Shown here piece by piece: positions 18,588 through 26,736 of a stretch of 64,000 nt of DNA. The DNA is from Sphingomonas sp. Ant H11 (GTDB lineage Bacteria > Pseudomonadota > Alphaproteobacteria > Sphingomonadales > Sphingomonadaceae): NCBI RefSeq assembly GCF_000797515.1, contig NZ_JSBN01000031.1, positions 1 through 64,000 of the forward strand, in the 5' to 3' direction. The notes under the pieces were generated by a model, which ran no database searches, had not been told where the DNA came from, and saw only the letters and a program-made list of their open reading frames with translations. The number at the start of each line of letters is the position of its first letter. The first letter of the stretch is position 1. The position numbers and the translations under genes were made by a program.

Positions 18588-20504
18588 TCAGCGCGTCAGC
18601 GCCGCCTCGGACCAGCTCACCGGATCGGGAAAGCGCAGCGGCGTCGCGGTGCGCGCAACGAGTTCGATCAGCGTGACGCCACGCACGTCGACCGACAGCG
18701 GCGCGACTGCGTCGCCGAAGCGCATCGGTGCCGACTGGCCGAGCAGCTTGCCGTCGCCATAGACCGCGAAGCGCACCGGCTGGCTGCGATCGCGCGCCGA
18801 ATCGTCGACCCCGACCAACGCCGAGAAGCGGGCGAACCCCGAATTGCGCACTTCGATCCGCGAATTGGCAAGCACACCGATCCCGGTGGTGAAGCGACGC
18901 CCGGCCACCTGCAGCGTCTCGCCATAAGGCGTGCCGTCAGCCTGCGCGCCACCCCAGCCGCCATAACGCGGGTGGTCGCCGTCGCCCCGAGTCCCGCGCC
19001 ACGGCAAGATGCCACGGTGGATCAGCGGCTCATGCTCGGGGACGACGACGCCATCGACCGCAGGATTCACCCGGCCCGGCTGCTCCGAGAGATAGAGACC
19101 GCCGGGCAATTGCCGCGTGCCGTGCGCAGTGAAGACAAGCGTCTGATGCGGCGCGAGCGCGAGCTTGGTCTCGCCGCGGAAGTGCGTCGTGCCGCCATCC
19201 CACAGATCGTCGAGCGTAACGTCGCCATCGGCGGTGAATTTGAGATGGTCGGCAGTCAGCACCGCTTGCGCTGGCGACGCGGTGCGGTTGAAGATCGCCA
19301 CCGCTTTGTCGCCGCTCGCCAGCGTTTTGACGAGGATCTGCACATCGTCGGTATCGAACGCCAGCACCGCCTGGTTGCCGGCGGGATCCTGGTCGAGCGC
19401 GATGATCCGCGAATTGCCCAGGATCGCCAGCATCGTCGGCGGTGCCTTGCGCAAGTCATAGCCGATGAACAGCGGCGCATTCACCATTGCCCAAAGTGTG
19501 AAATGCGTCCGCGCCTCGGCCGCATGCGCCGCATCGAAATCGCCGGTGCCGATGAACAGCATGTCGGGGTCGTTCCACGATCCCGGATGCGCATAGAGCG
19601 CGCGGCGCGACACGCTGTCGAAATTGTGCAGCATCCGCGACCAGCTTGGCGAAATGTCCTCGCTGGTGCGCGAGATGCTGCCGACATCCTTGCCCCAGGC
19701 GCGGACATCGGCCGAGCCCCACAGGCAGATCGAATAGAGGAAGTCGTTGTCGGGGTTATAGCGCTTTAGCGCGCGCCCGACCTCCTCATACAGCCCGCGC
19801 ACCGCCGCAATGTCGCTGCGCCCGACCGATTCGACGTCGACCAGCGGCGCGAGCGCGCGATACTGGCCCGACTTCACGCGCGGATCGGTGGCGGGGAAAG
19901 CGCGGATGCCGCAGCCGTCGACCTTGATCAGGTCGAAGCCCCAGTCCTTGAAATAGAGCGCGATATCCTGGTCGACATGCCCGTACAGGGCGACCTCGCG
20001 CTCGGCGACGGTACCTTCGGGCATATTGGCCATGGTCGAGGTGAACGCCTGCCCGCAGGTATTGCGCCCGATGTCGGAATAAATGCCGGCCTTGAGCCCC
20101 ATCGCATGGAGCCGGTCGGTAAAGGGCCGGAAGCTGGTGTCGCCGCCCGGCCCCGCCCCCTTGGCCGAGGGAAAGGTGGTGGTGCGGATGACCATCCGCC
20201 CGTCACTTTCCCGTCGCTTGAGCCACCAGCCGTCATCGATGTCGATATAGCGATAGCCCTTCGCCGCCAGCCCCGAATCGACGATGATCTGCGCCGAGGC
20301 GAGCACCTTGTCCTCGCTGACATCTTCGTAAAAGGCGTTCCAGCTGTTCCACCCCATTGGCGGCAATTGCCCCGCGCCCGCAGTATAAGCGCTCCACCGC
20401 CCGGCTGGGGCGAGATCGTCGGCCTGCGCCATCGCGGGCAAGCTGCAAGCCGTGGCCGCGAGCAGCGCCGCACAGACGCGCAATCGGCTGCGTCCGCCGC
20501 GCAT
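18588..20504 (-). CDS. Secreted GH27 alpha-galactosidase/beta-L-arabinopyranosidase
   Basis: Glycoside hydrolase family 27, 638 residues from the ATG at 20504, with signal peptide MRGGRSRLRVCAALLAATACSLPAMAQA. The N-terminal signature is LPPMGWNSWNAFYEDVSEDKV, the active-site strand YRYIDIDDGWW, and the nucleophile Asp is in LIKVDGCG. A downstream antiparallel domain is followed by an NPCBM-like C-terminus (TGIGVLANSRIEVRNSGFARFSALVGVDD), a carbohydrate-binding module often fused to GH27. The start overlaps the stop of the CE1-type esterase (ATGA), so the two are coupled. It may strip alpha-galactose or beta-L-arabinopyranose. No frameshift is seen. Confidence 0.88.
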   Translation of the reverse strand: MRGGRSRLRVCAALLAATACSLPAMAQADDLAPAGRWSAYTAGAGQLPPMGWNSWNAFYEDVSEDKVLASAQIIVDSGLAAKGYRYIDIDDGWWLKRRESDGRMVIRTTTFPSAKGAGPGGDTSFRPFTDRLHAMGLKAGIYSDIGRNTCGQAFTSTMANMPEGTVAEREVALYGHVDQDIALYFKDWGFDLIKVDGCGIRAFPATDPRVKSGQYRALAPLVDVESVGRSDIAAVRGLYEEVGRALKRYNPDNDFLYSICLWGSADVRAWGKDVGSISRTSEDISPSWSRMLHNFDSVSRRALYAHPGSWNDPDMLFIGTGDFDAAHAAEARTHFTLWAMVNAPLFIGYDLRKAPPTMLAILGNSRIIALDQDPAGNQAVLAFDTDDVQILVKTLASGDKAVAIFNRTASPAQAVLTADHLKFTADGDVTLDDLWDGGTTHFRGETKLALAPHQTLVFTAHGTRQLPGGLYLSEQPGRVNPAVDGVVVPEHEPLIHRGILPWRGTRGDGDHPRYGGWGGAQADGTPYGETLQVAGRRFTTGIGVLANSRIEVRNSGFARFSALVGVDDSARDRSQPVRFAVYGDGKLLGQSAPMRFGDAVAPLSVDVRGVTLIELVARTATPLRFPDPVSWSEAALTR

Positions 20505-21604
20505 CAGCGCGCCGCCTTGGTCACGAGGTTCTTGCCGAAGAAGGGCATCACATTTTCCTGAAAGCGCACCGCCACGTCGCTGACGTGCGTCCCGTGGTAC
20601 AGTTCGAAGCTGTTGGCGATACCATAGCGGTCCAATGTCGCGTGAAGCTTGGCGGCGTCGTCCTTGAGGCCGTCCTGATCGCCGACATCGATCGCGATGG
20701 CGCGATACTGGCGCAAATTGCCGATATATTGGTCGACAAAGGCGAGCGGCGCGTTCGCCGCCCATTTTGCCAGCACCTCGGGCTGCACGACGCCGTTCTT
20801 GGTCGGCAAGTCGAGGTAAAAAGGCGGGTTTTTCGGATTGGGCGACCAGGCGGCGGCGGTCGCAAATTGCGCGCGCCCGAAGAAGGGCAGCGCGGTGGCT
20901 TCCTCGCGCGTATGAATGGCCTCCAGCGCGGCGGCCGCCTTGGGGTCGATCTGGCCGGGATCGCGCGCCGACAGGCAGCACGGGCTCATCATATAGATCG
21001 CGCCGAACATGTCGGGATGCCGCATCCCGATCCGCGCGGTGCCGTATCCCCCCATCGAATGCCCGGCGAGCCCGCGGCTGCGCCGGTCGGCGATCGTGCG
21101 ATAATGCGCATCGACATAATGGATCAGGTCGCGCGCGATGAAGGTCTCGAAATCGCCGGTGGTGACCGAGCTGGAATACATCGATCCGTTATGCAGCGTC
21201 TTCGAATCGGGCAGCACCACGATCATCTCGGGCACGCCCTTGGCGAACGCGCCCTCGATCGTCTGCGGCACGTGAATTTCGTGGGTCCATTGCTCGGCAC
21301 CGATCGAATAGCCGTGGAGCGCATACAGCACCGGGTAACGCCGCTTCGGGTTGGCGGCGTAGCTTGGCGGCAGCATCACCAGCACGTCGCGGTCCGCCGA
21401 ATCGCCCTCGAGATTGCCGACGATGGTCGGCGCATGCACCTTGATCCGCTCGATCGTAACGGCCGGAGCACCGGCAACCGGCGGTGGGACGTGCGTCGGC
21501 ACTTGTCCGATTGCCGGCATCCCCCCCATCAGCAAAGCGGCGGTTCCGATGCAGGCAACGCGTGAGGCACGCCATGCCGCCCGCAGCCGATGACGATTGC
21601 GCAT
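20504..21604 (-). CDS. Secreted CE1-type esterase (esterase D/feruloyl-esterase-like)
   Basis: A 366-residue alpha/beta-hydrolase of the esterase-D/PF00756 family. A signal peptide is followed by RDVLVMLPPSYAANPKRRYPVLYALHGYSIG. The nucleophile Ser is in GLAGHSMGGYG, and the C-terminal His is probably in YHGTHVSDVA. CE1 members cleave ferulate or acetyl esters from arabinoxylan, and the company of GH27, GH43 and GH51 fits that. It could also be a less specific esterase. It is transcribed leftward from a promoter region containing a candidate GntR site at 21659. Confidence 0.82.
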   Translation of the reverse strand: MRNRHRLRAAWRASRVACIGTAALLMGGMPAIGQVPTHVPPPVAGAPAVTIERIKVHAPTIVGNLEGDSADRDVLVMLPPSYAANPKRRYPVLYALHGYSIGAEQWTHEIHVPQTIEGAFAKGVPEMIVVLPDSKTLHNGSMYSSSVTTGDFETFIARDLIHYVDAHYRTIADRRSRGLAGHSMGGYGTARIGMRHPDMFGAIYMMSPCCLSARDPGQIDPKAAAALEAIHTREEATALPFFGRAQFATAAAWSPNPKNPPFYLDLPTKNGVVQPEVLAKWAANAPLAFVDQYIGNLRQYRAIAIDVGDQDGLKDDAAKLHATLDRYGIANSFELYHGTHVSDVAVRFQENVMPFFGKNLVTKAAR

Positions 21605-21658
21605 ATCACTCTCCCAAGCACTTATTGGATCGGTATCGCGTCTTCGCGACGTGTCGTC

Positions 21659-21669
21659 TTGTCCGTCTA
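21659..21669. promoter_or_regulatory. Candidate GntR operator, site 2 (TTGTCCGTCTA)
   Basis: This matches site 1 at 9 of 11 positions and lies 55 bases upstream of the CE1-type esterase start. On the minus strand it reads TAGACGGACAA, with one perfect GACAA half-site. Confidence 0.42.
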
Positions 21670-21716
21670 AAGCAAGTCCGCGTCAATTCCTTGCAGCGCC
21701 TCCTCTAGGCCGGGGC

Positions 21717-22742
21717 CTACCCGCCGCGAAGCAAGCGCATCACCAACGCCCGGATCCGCCCATAATTGCCGCCACGCAGCGGCCCCAGGATACCATGCTG
21801 CTGTTCCGACAGGTGCCTGAGCGGATGGCCATCGGGGCGAAAAACATAGTGTTCAAAAAAACGCTCGCCACGCCGCGCGTTCGGGCGCGGGGCGCTCGGC
21901 GATTGCGATCATCGCGAGCAACATCGCGGTATGCGGAGCATCGGGACCGCTGGCGAAGCCATCCCACCAATAATTGACCAGAACATTGAAGGGTGCAGTC
22001 GCTTCGACCGAATGCCACCACAGCTTCGGCAGATACAGCGCGTCGCCGGGTTCCAGATCGACGGGAATCGCCCGTCCCCGGGCGTTGGCGAACGCCGGGT
22101 AGCGTGCGTCTTCCGGCGGCGCACTGGCGGCCAGGCTGACCGGTTGCCCGGCCAGCGTGTGATCGATCGGCCCGACATACAGATCGGCAATCGCATCGGG
22201 CGGATAAAGCGTGAAACGCCGTCGCCCCGCCACGACACAGGCGAGGTTGTCGAACGTATCATAGTGGCAAGCGACCGACGACGCGGTCCCAAGCCAGATC
22301 CGCGGCCGACGTCGGGCGACAGGATCGAGAGCGTATTTTCGGCAGAAAAGCCCGGAAGATAGTCATCTGTGGGCAGCGAACCGACATAGATTGACGGTTG
22401 CGAGGGAGACTGTGCTGCGTCCGCGATCCGCCCAAGCGCCTCACCGAACCGCACGCTTTCGCGCGAGAAGGTAAACCCGGCCAGTCCGTCGGCATAATCG
22501 TATCGTCCACCCGTTCCCGGATCGCCGACAAACATCTCCGCCGCCCGGTCGACCGCGAATCGTGCCAGATAGGCGACGAGCGCCGCCTGCGATTGCGCTT
22601 GCGCGGCATAAGCCGGCCACTGGCGACATACGCCGCGCAAGACGACCGGTTCGCACGGCTCGGCAATGTCGCGGAGGAACCGGTCGCGATCCAATGTCGT
22701 GCCGTCGACGGTTCGCAAGCAGGGCGAGTCGAGCGATGTCAT
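21717..22742 (-). CDS. Cupin-like (JmjC-type) protein (two frameshifts)
   Basis: Cupin_8/JmjC-like protein, about 341 residues after repair. The beginning (LRTVDGTTLDRDRFLRDIAEPCEPVVLRGVCRQWPA) is typical of the family. A base is missing near 22308, after LSILSPDV. The restored frame reads PRIWLGTASSVACHYDTFDNLACVVAGRRRFTLYPPDAI, giving the metal-binding HxD (HYD). The distal His is in LPKLWWHSVEA. An A7 run at 21855-21861 has one extra base: removing it extends the C-terminus through WRAFFEHYVFRPDG to a stop at 21717. Genes of this type often accompany SapC, TonB receptors and halogenase-like genes in sphingomonads and Caulobacter. Its hydroxylase or other activity is unknown. The start overlaps the SapC stop (ATGA). 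Confidence 0.8.
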
Positions 22743-23422
22743 CCGGCAACAAGACGATCGTTGCGCAGGCGGGCGAGGCGCGAAAGATGCTGCTGTGATC
22801 CAAGGACGCTTTGCGCGAGCGCCAGGTCGCCTTGCCGGAACAGTCCGATCACCGCAACGTCGTCGAGCTCGGCCAGGGCATCGCGACTGATCGTGTAGAG
22901 GCCTTCCAGCACGAGTCGTTCGCCATCGTCGAAGCTGAATGACAGGTCGATCGGCTCGACCAGTTTGAGCGCGAGCAAACGCTTGAGGAACTGCTCGGTC
23001 CGCGGCAACCCCGCGTGCAACTGACTCAAGGCGCTCTGGACACGGCGCAGCGCCGCGGCGGGCAGGCCCTCTTCTTCAAACACCCTTTGCCCACCCGTTC
23101 CCGCAAAGCGGGGTTGCGCCGGATCGATCGCGATATGATCGCCGGAAATATAGAAACCCTGCCGCACCAGATCGAGGAGCCCTTCGACCGCCGCGCCATC
23201 ACCCGTTCCGGAAAAAATGTTTTCGCCCGGCTTCAGGCCCAGCAGTGCTCCTGCATAAAATGCCCCGGTTTCAGGATGTTTGGTAAAAAGGATCGGAAAT
23301 CGGGCAGCGACCGACTCGAACTCTTCGACCACGATCTGCACGAAGTGCCGGTCGGCGGACAGCGGCGGACCAAGCCGCAGCGCCGCGTGATTATCGGTAT
23401 TTAAGACCTCCAGCGTCGCCAT
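22739..23422 (-). CDS. SapC family protein
   Basis: A 227-residue SapC-like protein (PF07277). The N-terminal pattern is NTDNHAALRLGPPLSADRHFVQIVVEEFESVAARFPILFTKHPETGAFYAGALLGLKPGENIF, and the end has the typical TISRDALAELDDVAVIGLFRQGDLALAQSVLGS. The family takes its name from Campylobacter S-layer locus proteins, but its role next to TonB receptors is not established. It is divergent from receptor 2 across a 262-bp control region and coupled by a 4-base overlap to the cupin-like gene. Confidence 0.85.
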   Translation of the reverse strand: MATLEVLNTDNHAALRLGPPLSADRHFVQIVVEEFESVAARFPILFTKHPETGAFYAGALLGLKPGENIFSGTGDGAAVEGLLDLVRQGFYISGDHIAIDPAQPRFAGTGGQRVFEEEGLPAAALRRVQSALSQLHAGLPRTEQFLKRLLALKLVEPIDLSFSFDDGERLVLEGLYTISRDALAELDDVAVIGLFRQGDLALAQSVLGSQQHLSRLARLRNDRLVAG

Positions 23423-23554
23423 CGGCGTCCTCTCCTAAGCTATCGCGCCGCTGCTCACGGTCGTCCTGCTGGCATAAGCGGCGCACCACGCTCCGGCCAA
23501 GAGCCTTGATCGTTTTTTCGCATTACACCGACAAATACCATTGCGCAGCGTCTC

Positions 23555-23568
23555 TGGTAGCGATAACA
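23555..23568. promoter_or_regulatory. LacI-family-type operator upstream of receptor 2
   Basis: TGGTAGCGATAACA is a near-palindrome around a central CG that fits the TGKTANCGNTAMCA pattern typical of LacI/GalR-family repressors of sugar genes in alphaproteobacteria. It lies 117 bases before the receptor start and 133 bases before the divergent SapC start. No LacI-type gene is encoded in the window, so the cognate repressor would be elsewhere. Confidence 0.5.
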
Positions 23569-23645
23569 ATGCTCCCAGCGCAATAGGTCGGACGATACCG
23601 ACTGGGGCGCGAGAAGCTTGTCCCAGGGCCCACGGCCTGGGGCAG

Positions 23646-23656
23646 ACGTCTGAATA
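23646..23656. promoter_or_regulatory. Weak candidate GntR site 4 (ACGTCTGAATA)
   Basis: It shares GTCYGWNTA with sites 1-3 but lacks the leading TT. It lies 29 bases before the receptor 2 start codon, where a bound repressor would block transcription. Confidence 0.28.
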
Positions 23657-23684
23657 ATAATGATAGTTTAAGAGGGAGGGGATT

Positions 23685-26678
23685 GTGACGTACTTCACCG
23701 CACGCCGGAATAGCGCAGCATCGGGCTCACGCAGGCGCAAATTTATTCTGATTGGCGCTCCGAGCTTGCTCGCGCTTGCTTTGGCAGATCCGGCCGCCGC
23801 ACAAACCAGCGACGCGCAGACTATCCATACCGCGCAGGCCGTAACGCCGCAGGATGGGGCTGCTACCGCCGACACCGGCAAACCTTCTACCCCCGACGAC
23901 ATCGGGCAGGACATCATCGTCACGGGTCTGCGCGGATCGCTCCAGCGCAACCTGGACATCAAGCGTTCGGCGACAGGCGTTGTCGACGCCATCTCGTCCG
24001 AAGACATCGGCAAATTTCCCGACTCGAACGTCGCAGCCTCGCTCCAGCGCTTGCCCGGCGTGTCGATCCAGCGCTCCGGTGCCCGCGGCGAAGCAACCGG
24101 CATCACGGTTCGCGGCTTTGGCGGCGACTTCAACACCACGCTGTACGACGGTCGCCGCATCTCGACCGCGACCGGTGGCCGCCAGATCGATTTCTCCACC
24201 GTCGGTTCCGATTTCATCGGTCGCCTGAGCGTCCTCAAGACGCCCGACGTGGCGCTGACCTCAAGCTCGATCGGCGCGACCGTCAATGTCGAATTCCCCA
24301 AGCCGTTCGATCATCCGGGCCTCCGCCTGGCGACCAGCATTGCAGGCTCGGTGCAGGATCGCTCGGGCAAGATCGTTCCGACCGGCGGCGTGCTGCTTAG
24401 CGACACCTTCGCCAATGGCACGCTCGGCGTGCTCGCCGACTTCATCTACACGCGCCGCGATACCAACACCAACCGCGTCGGCGTCAATGGCTGGGAGGGC
24501 GGCTATTACGCGCCGTGCCAGCTGAAGGGCACCACTGCGACCAGTTGCTCGCCAACCAGCGACTCCAAGAGCGCCGCCTATGCCGACGCACGCAACCGCC
24601 AGACGGTGGTCGGCTGGTTCCCCCAGCAATATGTTTACGAGCAGGATCGTACCAAGGACGAACGCTATGACGGGCGCATCGCGCTGCAATGGCATCCGTC
24701 GGACGATGTGATGGTCACGATCGACGACAATTTCTCGCGGCAGAAGGTCGTCACCGACATTTACGGTTTCGGCGTGTGGTTCAACCAGGGCGCGCTGCGC
24801 AACGTCGAGCTCGACAAGAACGGGCAGGCCATCAATTTCACGCAGACCGGCTCGCCGACCGACTTCACCTCGGCAATCAACACCGAAGTGCTGCAGACCA
24901 ATGCGATCGGCGGCAACGTCAAATGGGACGCGAACGAGCACCTCACGCTCGAGGGCGATCTCAACTACGCGCAGAGCTGGCGTAATCCGGACGGCAATAT
25001 CGGCAGCCAGAACGGCGATATCGGCTATGGCGGTGCGCTCGGCACGACGACCGGGCTGCAAATTCTCGGCAACAGCAGCAACGCCATTCCGGTGCTGACG
25101 GCTTTTGGGCCCAACGGTACCGCTGCGGATTTCGCCAATCCCGCGCTGATCGGTTCGCATGTCACCGTGAACCAAACCCAGCGCAACACCGATACCCTGA
25201 AGCAGGCGCGCTTTAATGCGACCTGGCATCAGGACAATCTGACCATCAAGGCTGGCGGACAGTATATCGAGGACCGCTTCCAGCTCAGCAACCAGAGCAC
25301 CTTCACCAACAACTTCTGGCAGGCCTATGCCGGCTACGGCACGCCTTCCGCGCAGGGTGGTGGCATCGCGCCGCTGCCAAGCAGCCTGTATCAGGGCACG
25401 ATCTCGACCAACAACTTCATCCCCGGCTTCAAGGGCTCGTTGCCGCCGTCGTTGATCATGTTCAACCCGATCGCCTATCAGAATTATCTGACCAGCCTCG
25501 GCAATCCTCAGACGAAAAACATCCCCGGCTATAACTATTCGGGCGTTACCGGCTTTACCGGAACCTTTGACGAGGCGGTCGATCCCGGCAGCATCCAGGA
25601 TATTCGGGAAAAGACCTGGTCGCTCTACATGAGCGTCAATTTCACCACCGACATCGGCAATATGCCGTTCCACTTCAACGCGGGCGTGCGGAACGAGAAC
25701 ACCCATCTGACATCGGTCGGCCAGGGCCGCCTGCCGTTGGTGCTCAGCACCAGCAGCGCCGATCCGACGCTGCTGACAGTGTCGAGCTATACCCCGGTTC
25801 AGGCGGTTTCGAGCAAGAGCAGCTATTCGTTCCTCCTGCCGACGCTCGACGCCCGGCTCGAAGTCACCGACCGGCTGCAATTGCGCTTCGATGCGTCGCG
25901 CACGCTGACGCGCCCGGCGCTCAACCTGCTGTCGCCGGTGCTCAACGTCGGCAGCGGCCAGCGCGTCAACGCGCTGACGGCAAGCGGCGGCAACCCCAAC
26001 CTCAAGCCGTATCTGTCGGACAATTTCGACGTCGCGGCCGAATGGTATTACAAGCGCAACTCCTACGTTTCGGTCGATTTCTTCGTGAAGAACGTCAGCA
26101 ACTTCATCGTTGGCGGTGTGACGCGGCAGGCCATTAACGGCGTGATCGATCCGACCACCGGGCAGCCCGCCAACTTTGCGGTCACGCAACAGGTCAACGG
26201 GCCTGACGCGACGGTGCGCGGGGTCGAGGTTGCATGGCAACAGGTGTTCGGCGAATCTGGCTTCGGCTTCACCGCCAACGCCACCTTTGTCGATACCAAC
26301 AAGCCGTATGACCCAACCAACATCTCGCAGACCGGTTTTGCCGTGACCGGCCTGGCCAACTCGGCGAACTTCGTCGGCTTCTACGACAAGCACGGCTTCC
26401 AGTTCCGGGCGGCGCTCAACTGGCGCGACAAATATCTGCTCCAGTTTGGCCAGAACCAGAATACCGGACAATTCGGGGCCGAGCCGACCTTCGTCAATTC
26501 GAGCCTCCAGCTCGATCTGTCGTCGAGCTATGACATCAACAAACACTTCAGCGTGTTTGGCGAAGTGCAGAACGTCAACAACAACCAGCAAAGCACCCAC
26601 GGCCGCTTCGACAACCAGTTGCTCGATGTGTTCGATTATGGTCGGCGCTATCTGGCTGGCGCGCGCTTCCGCTTCTAG
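23685..26678 (+). CDS. TonB-dependent receptor 2
   Basis: A complete 997-residue outer-membrane receptor of the Xanthomonas-Caulobacter TonB class. It starts at GTG 23685 behind a strong AGAGGGAGGGGA ribosome site. The leader is RRRKFILIGAPSLLALALADPAAAQ. The plug has IIVTGLRGSLQRNLDIKRS, SSEDIGKFPDSNVAASLQRLPGVSIQR and ITVRGFGGDFN. The barrel ends with RRYLAGARFRF (terminal Phe). It probably imports the oligosaccharides released by the GH3, GH43, GH51 and GH27 enzymes around it. A hairpin terminator/attenuator and then halogenase 3 follow. A LacI-type operator and a possible GntR site precede it. Confidence 0.93.
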   Translation: MTYFTARRNSAASGSRRRKFILIGAPSLLALALADPAAAQTSDAQTIHTAQAVTPQDGAATADTGKPSTPDDIGQDIIVTGLRGSLQRNLDIKRSATGVVDAISSEDIGKFPDSNVAASLQRLPGVSIQRSGARGEATGITVRGFGGDFNTTLYDGRRISTATGGRQIDFSTVGSDFIGRLSVLKTPDVALTSSSIGATVNVEFPKPFDHPGLRLATSIAGSVQDRSGKIVPTGGVLLSDTFANGTLGVLADFIYTRRDTNTNRVGVNGWEGGYYAPCQLKGTTATSCSPTSDSKSAAYADARNRQTVVGWFPQQYVYEQDRTKDERYDGRIALQWHPSDDVMVTIDDNFSRQKVVTDIYGFGVWFNQGALRNVELDKNGQAINFTQTGSPTDFTSAINTEVLQTNAIGGNVKWDANEHLTLEGDLNYAQSWRNPDGNIGSQNGDIGYGGALGTTTGLQILGNSSNAIPVLTAFGPNGTAADFANPALIGSHVTVNQTQRNTDTLKQARFNATWHQDNLTIKAGGQYIEDRFQLSNQSTFTNNFWQAYAGYGTPSAQGGGIAPLPSSLYQGTISTNNFIPGFKGSLPPSLIMFNPIAYQNYLTSLGNPQTKNIPGYNYSGVTGFTGTFDEAVDPGSIQDIREKTWSLYMSVNFTTDIGNMPFHFNAGVRNENTHLTSVGQGRLPLVLSTSSADPTLLTVSSYTPVQAVSSKSSYSFLLPTLDARLEVTDRLQLRFDASRTLTRPALNLLSPVLNVGSGQRVNALTASGGNPNLKPYLSDNFDVAAEWYYKRNSYVSVDFFVKNVSNFIVGGVTRQAINGVIDPTTGQPANFAVTQQVNGPDATVRGVEVAWQQVFGESGFGFTANATFVDTNKPYDPTNISQTGFAVTGLANSANFVGFYDKHGFQFRAALNWRDKYLLQFGQNQNTGQFGAEPTFVNSSLQLDLSSSYDINKHFSVFGEVQNVNNNQQSTHGRFDNQLLDVFDYGRRYLAGARFRF

Positions 26679-26691
26679 TCTCTGCCACCTC

Positions 26692-26722
26692 GGGGGTGCC
26701 GTATCGGCACCCCCTCATTTTT
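26692..26722 (+). terminator. Intrinsic terminator/attenuator after receptor 2
   Basis: A 10-bp perfect GC stem (GGGGGTGCCG at 26692-26701, CGGCACCCCC at 26705-26714) with a TAT loop is followed by TCATTTTT. It sits 14 bases after the receptor stop and 15 before the halogenase 3 start, so read-through would set the ratio of receptor to halogenase. Confidence 0.75.
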
Positions 26723-26736
26723 GGTAGTCGGGAGCG

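Noticed and set aside
24261..26600. A 779-codon open frame antisense to receptor 2
   Set aside because: It is the mirror of a highly conserved receptor gene with no domain or ribosome site. Long antisense frames are expected at this GC content.
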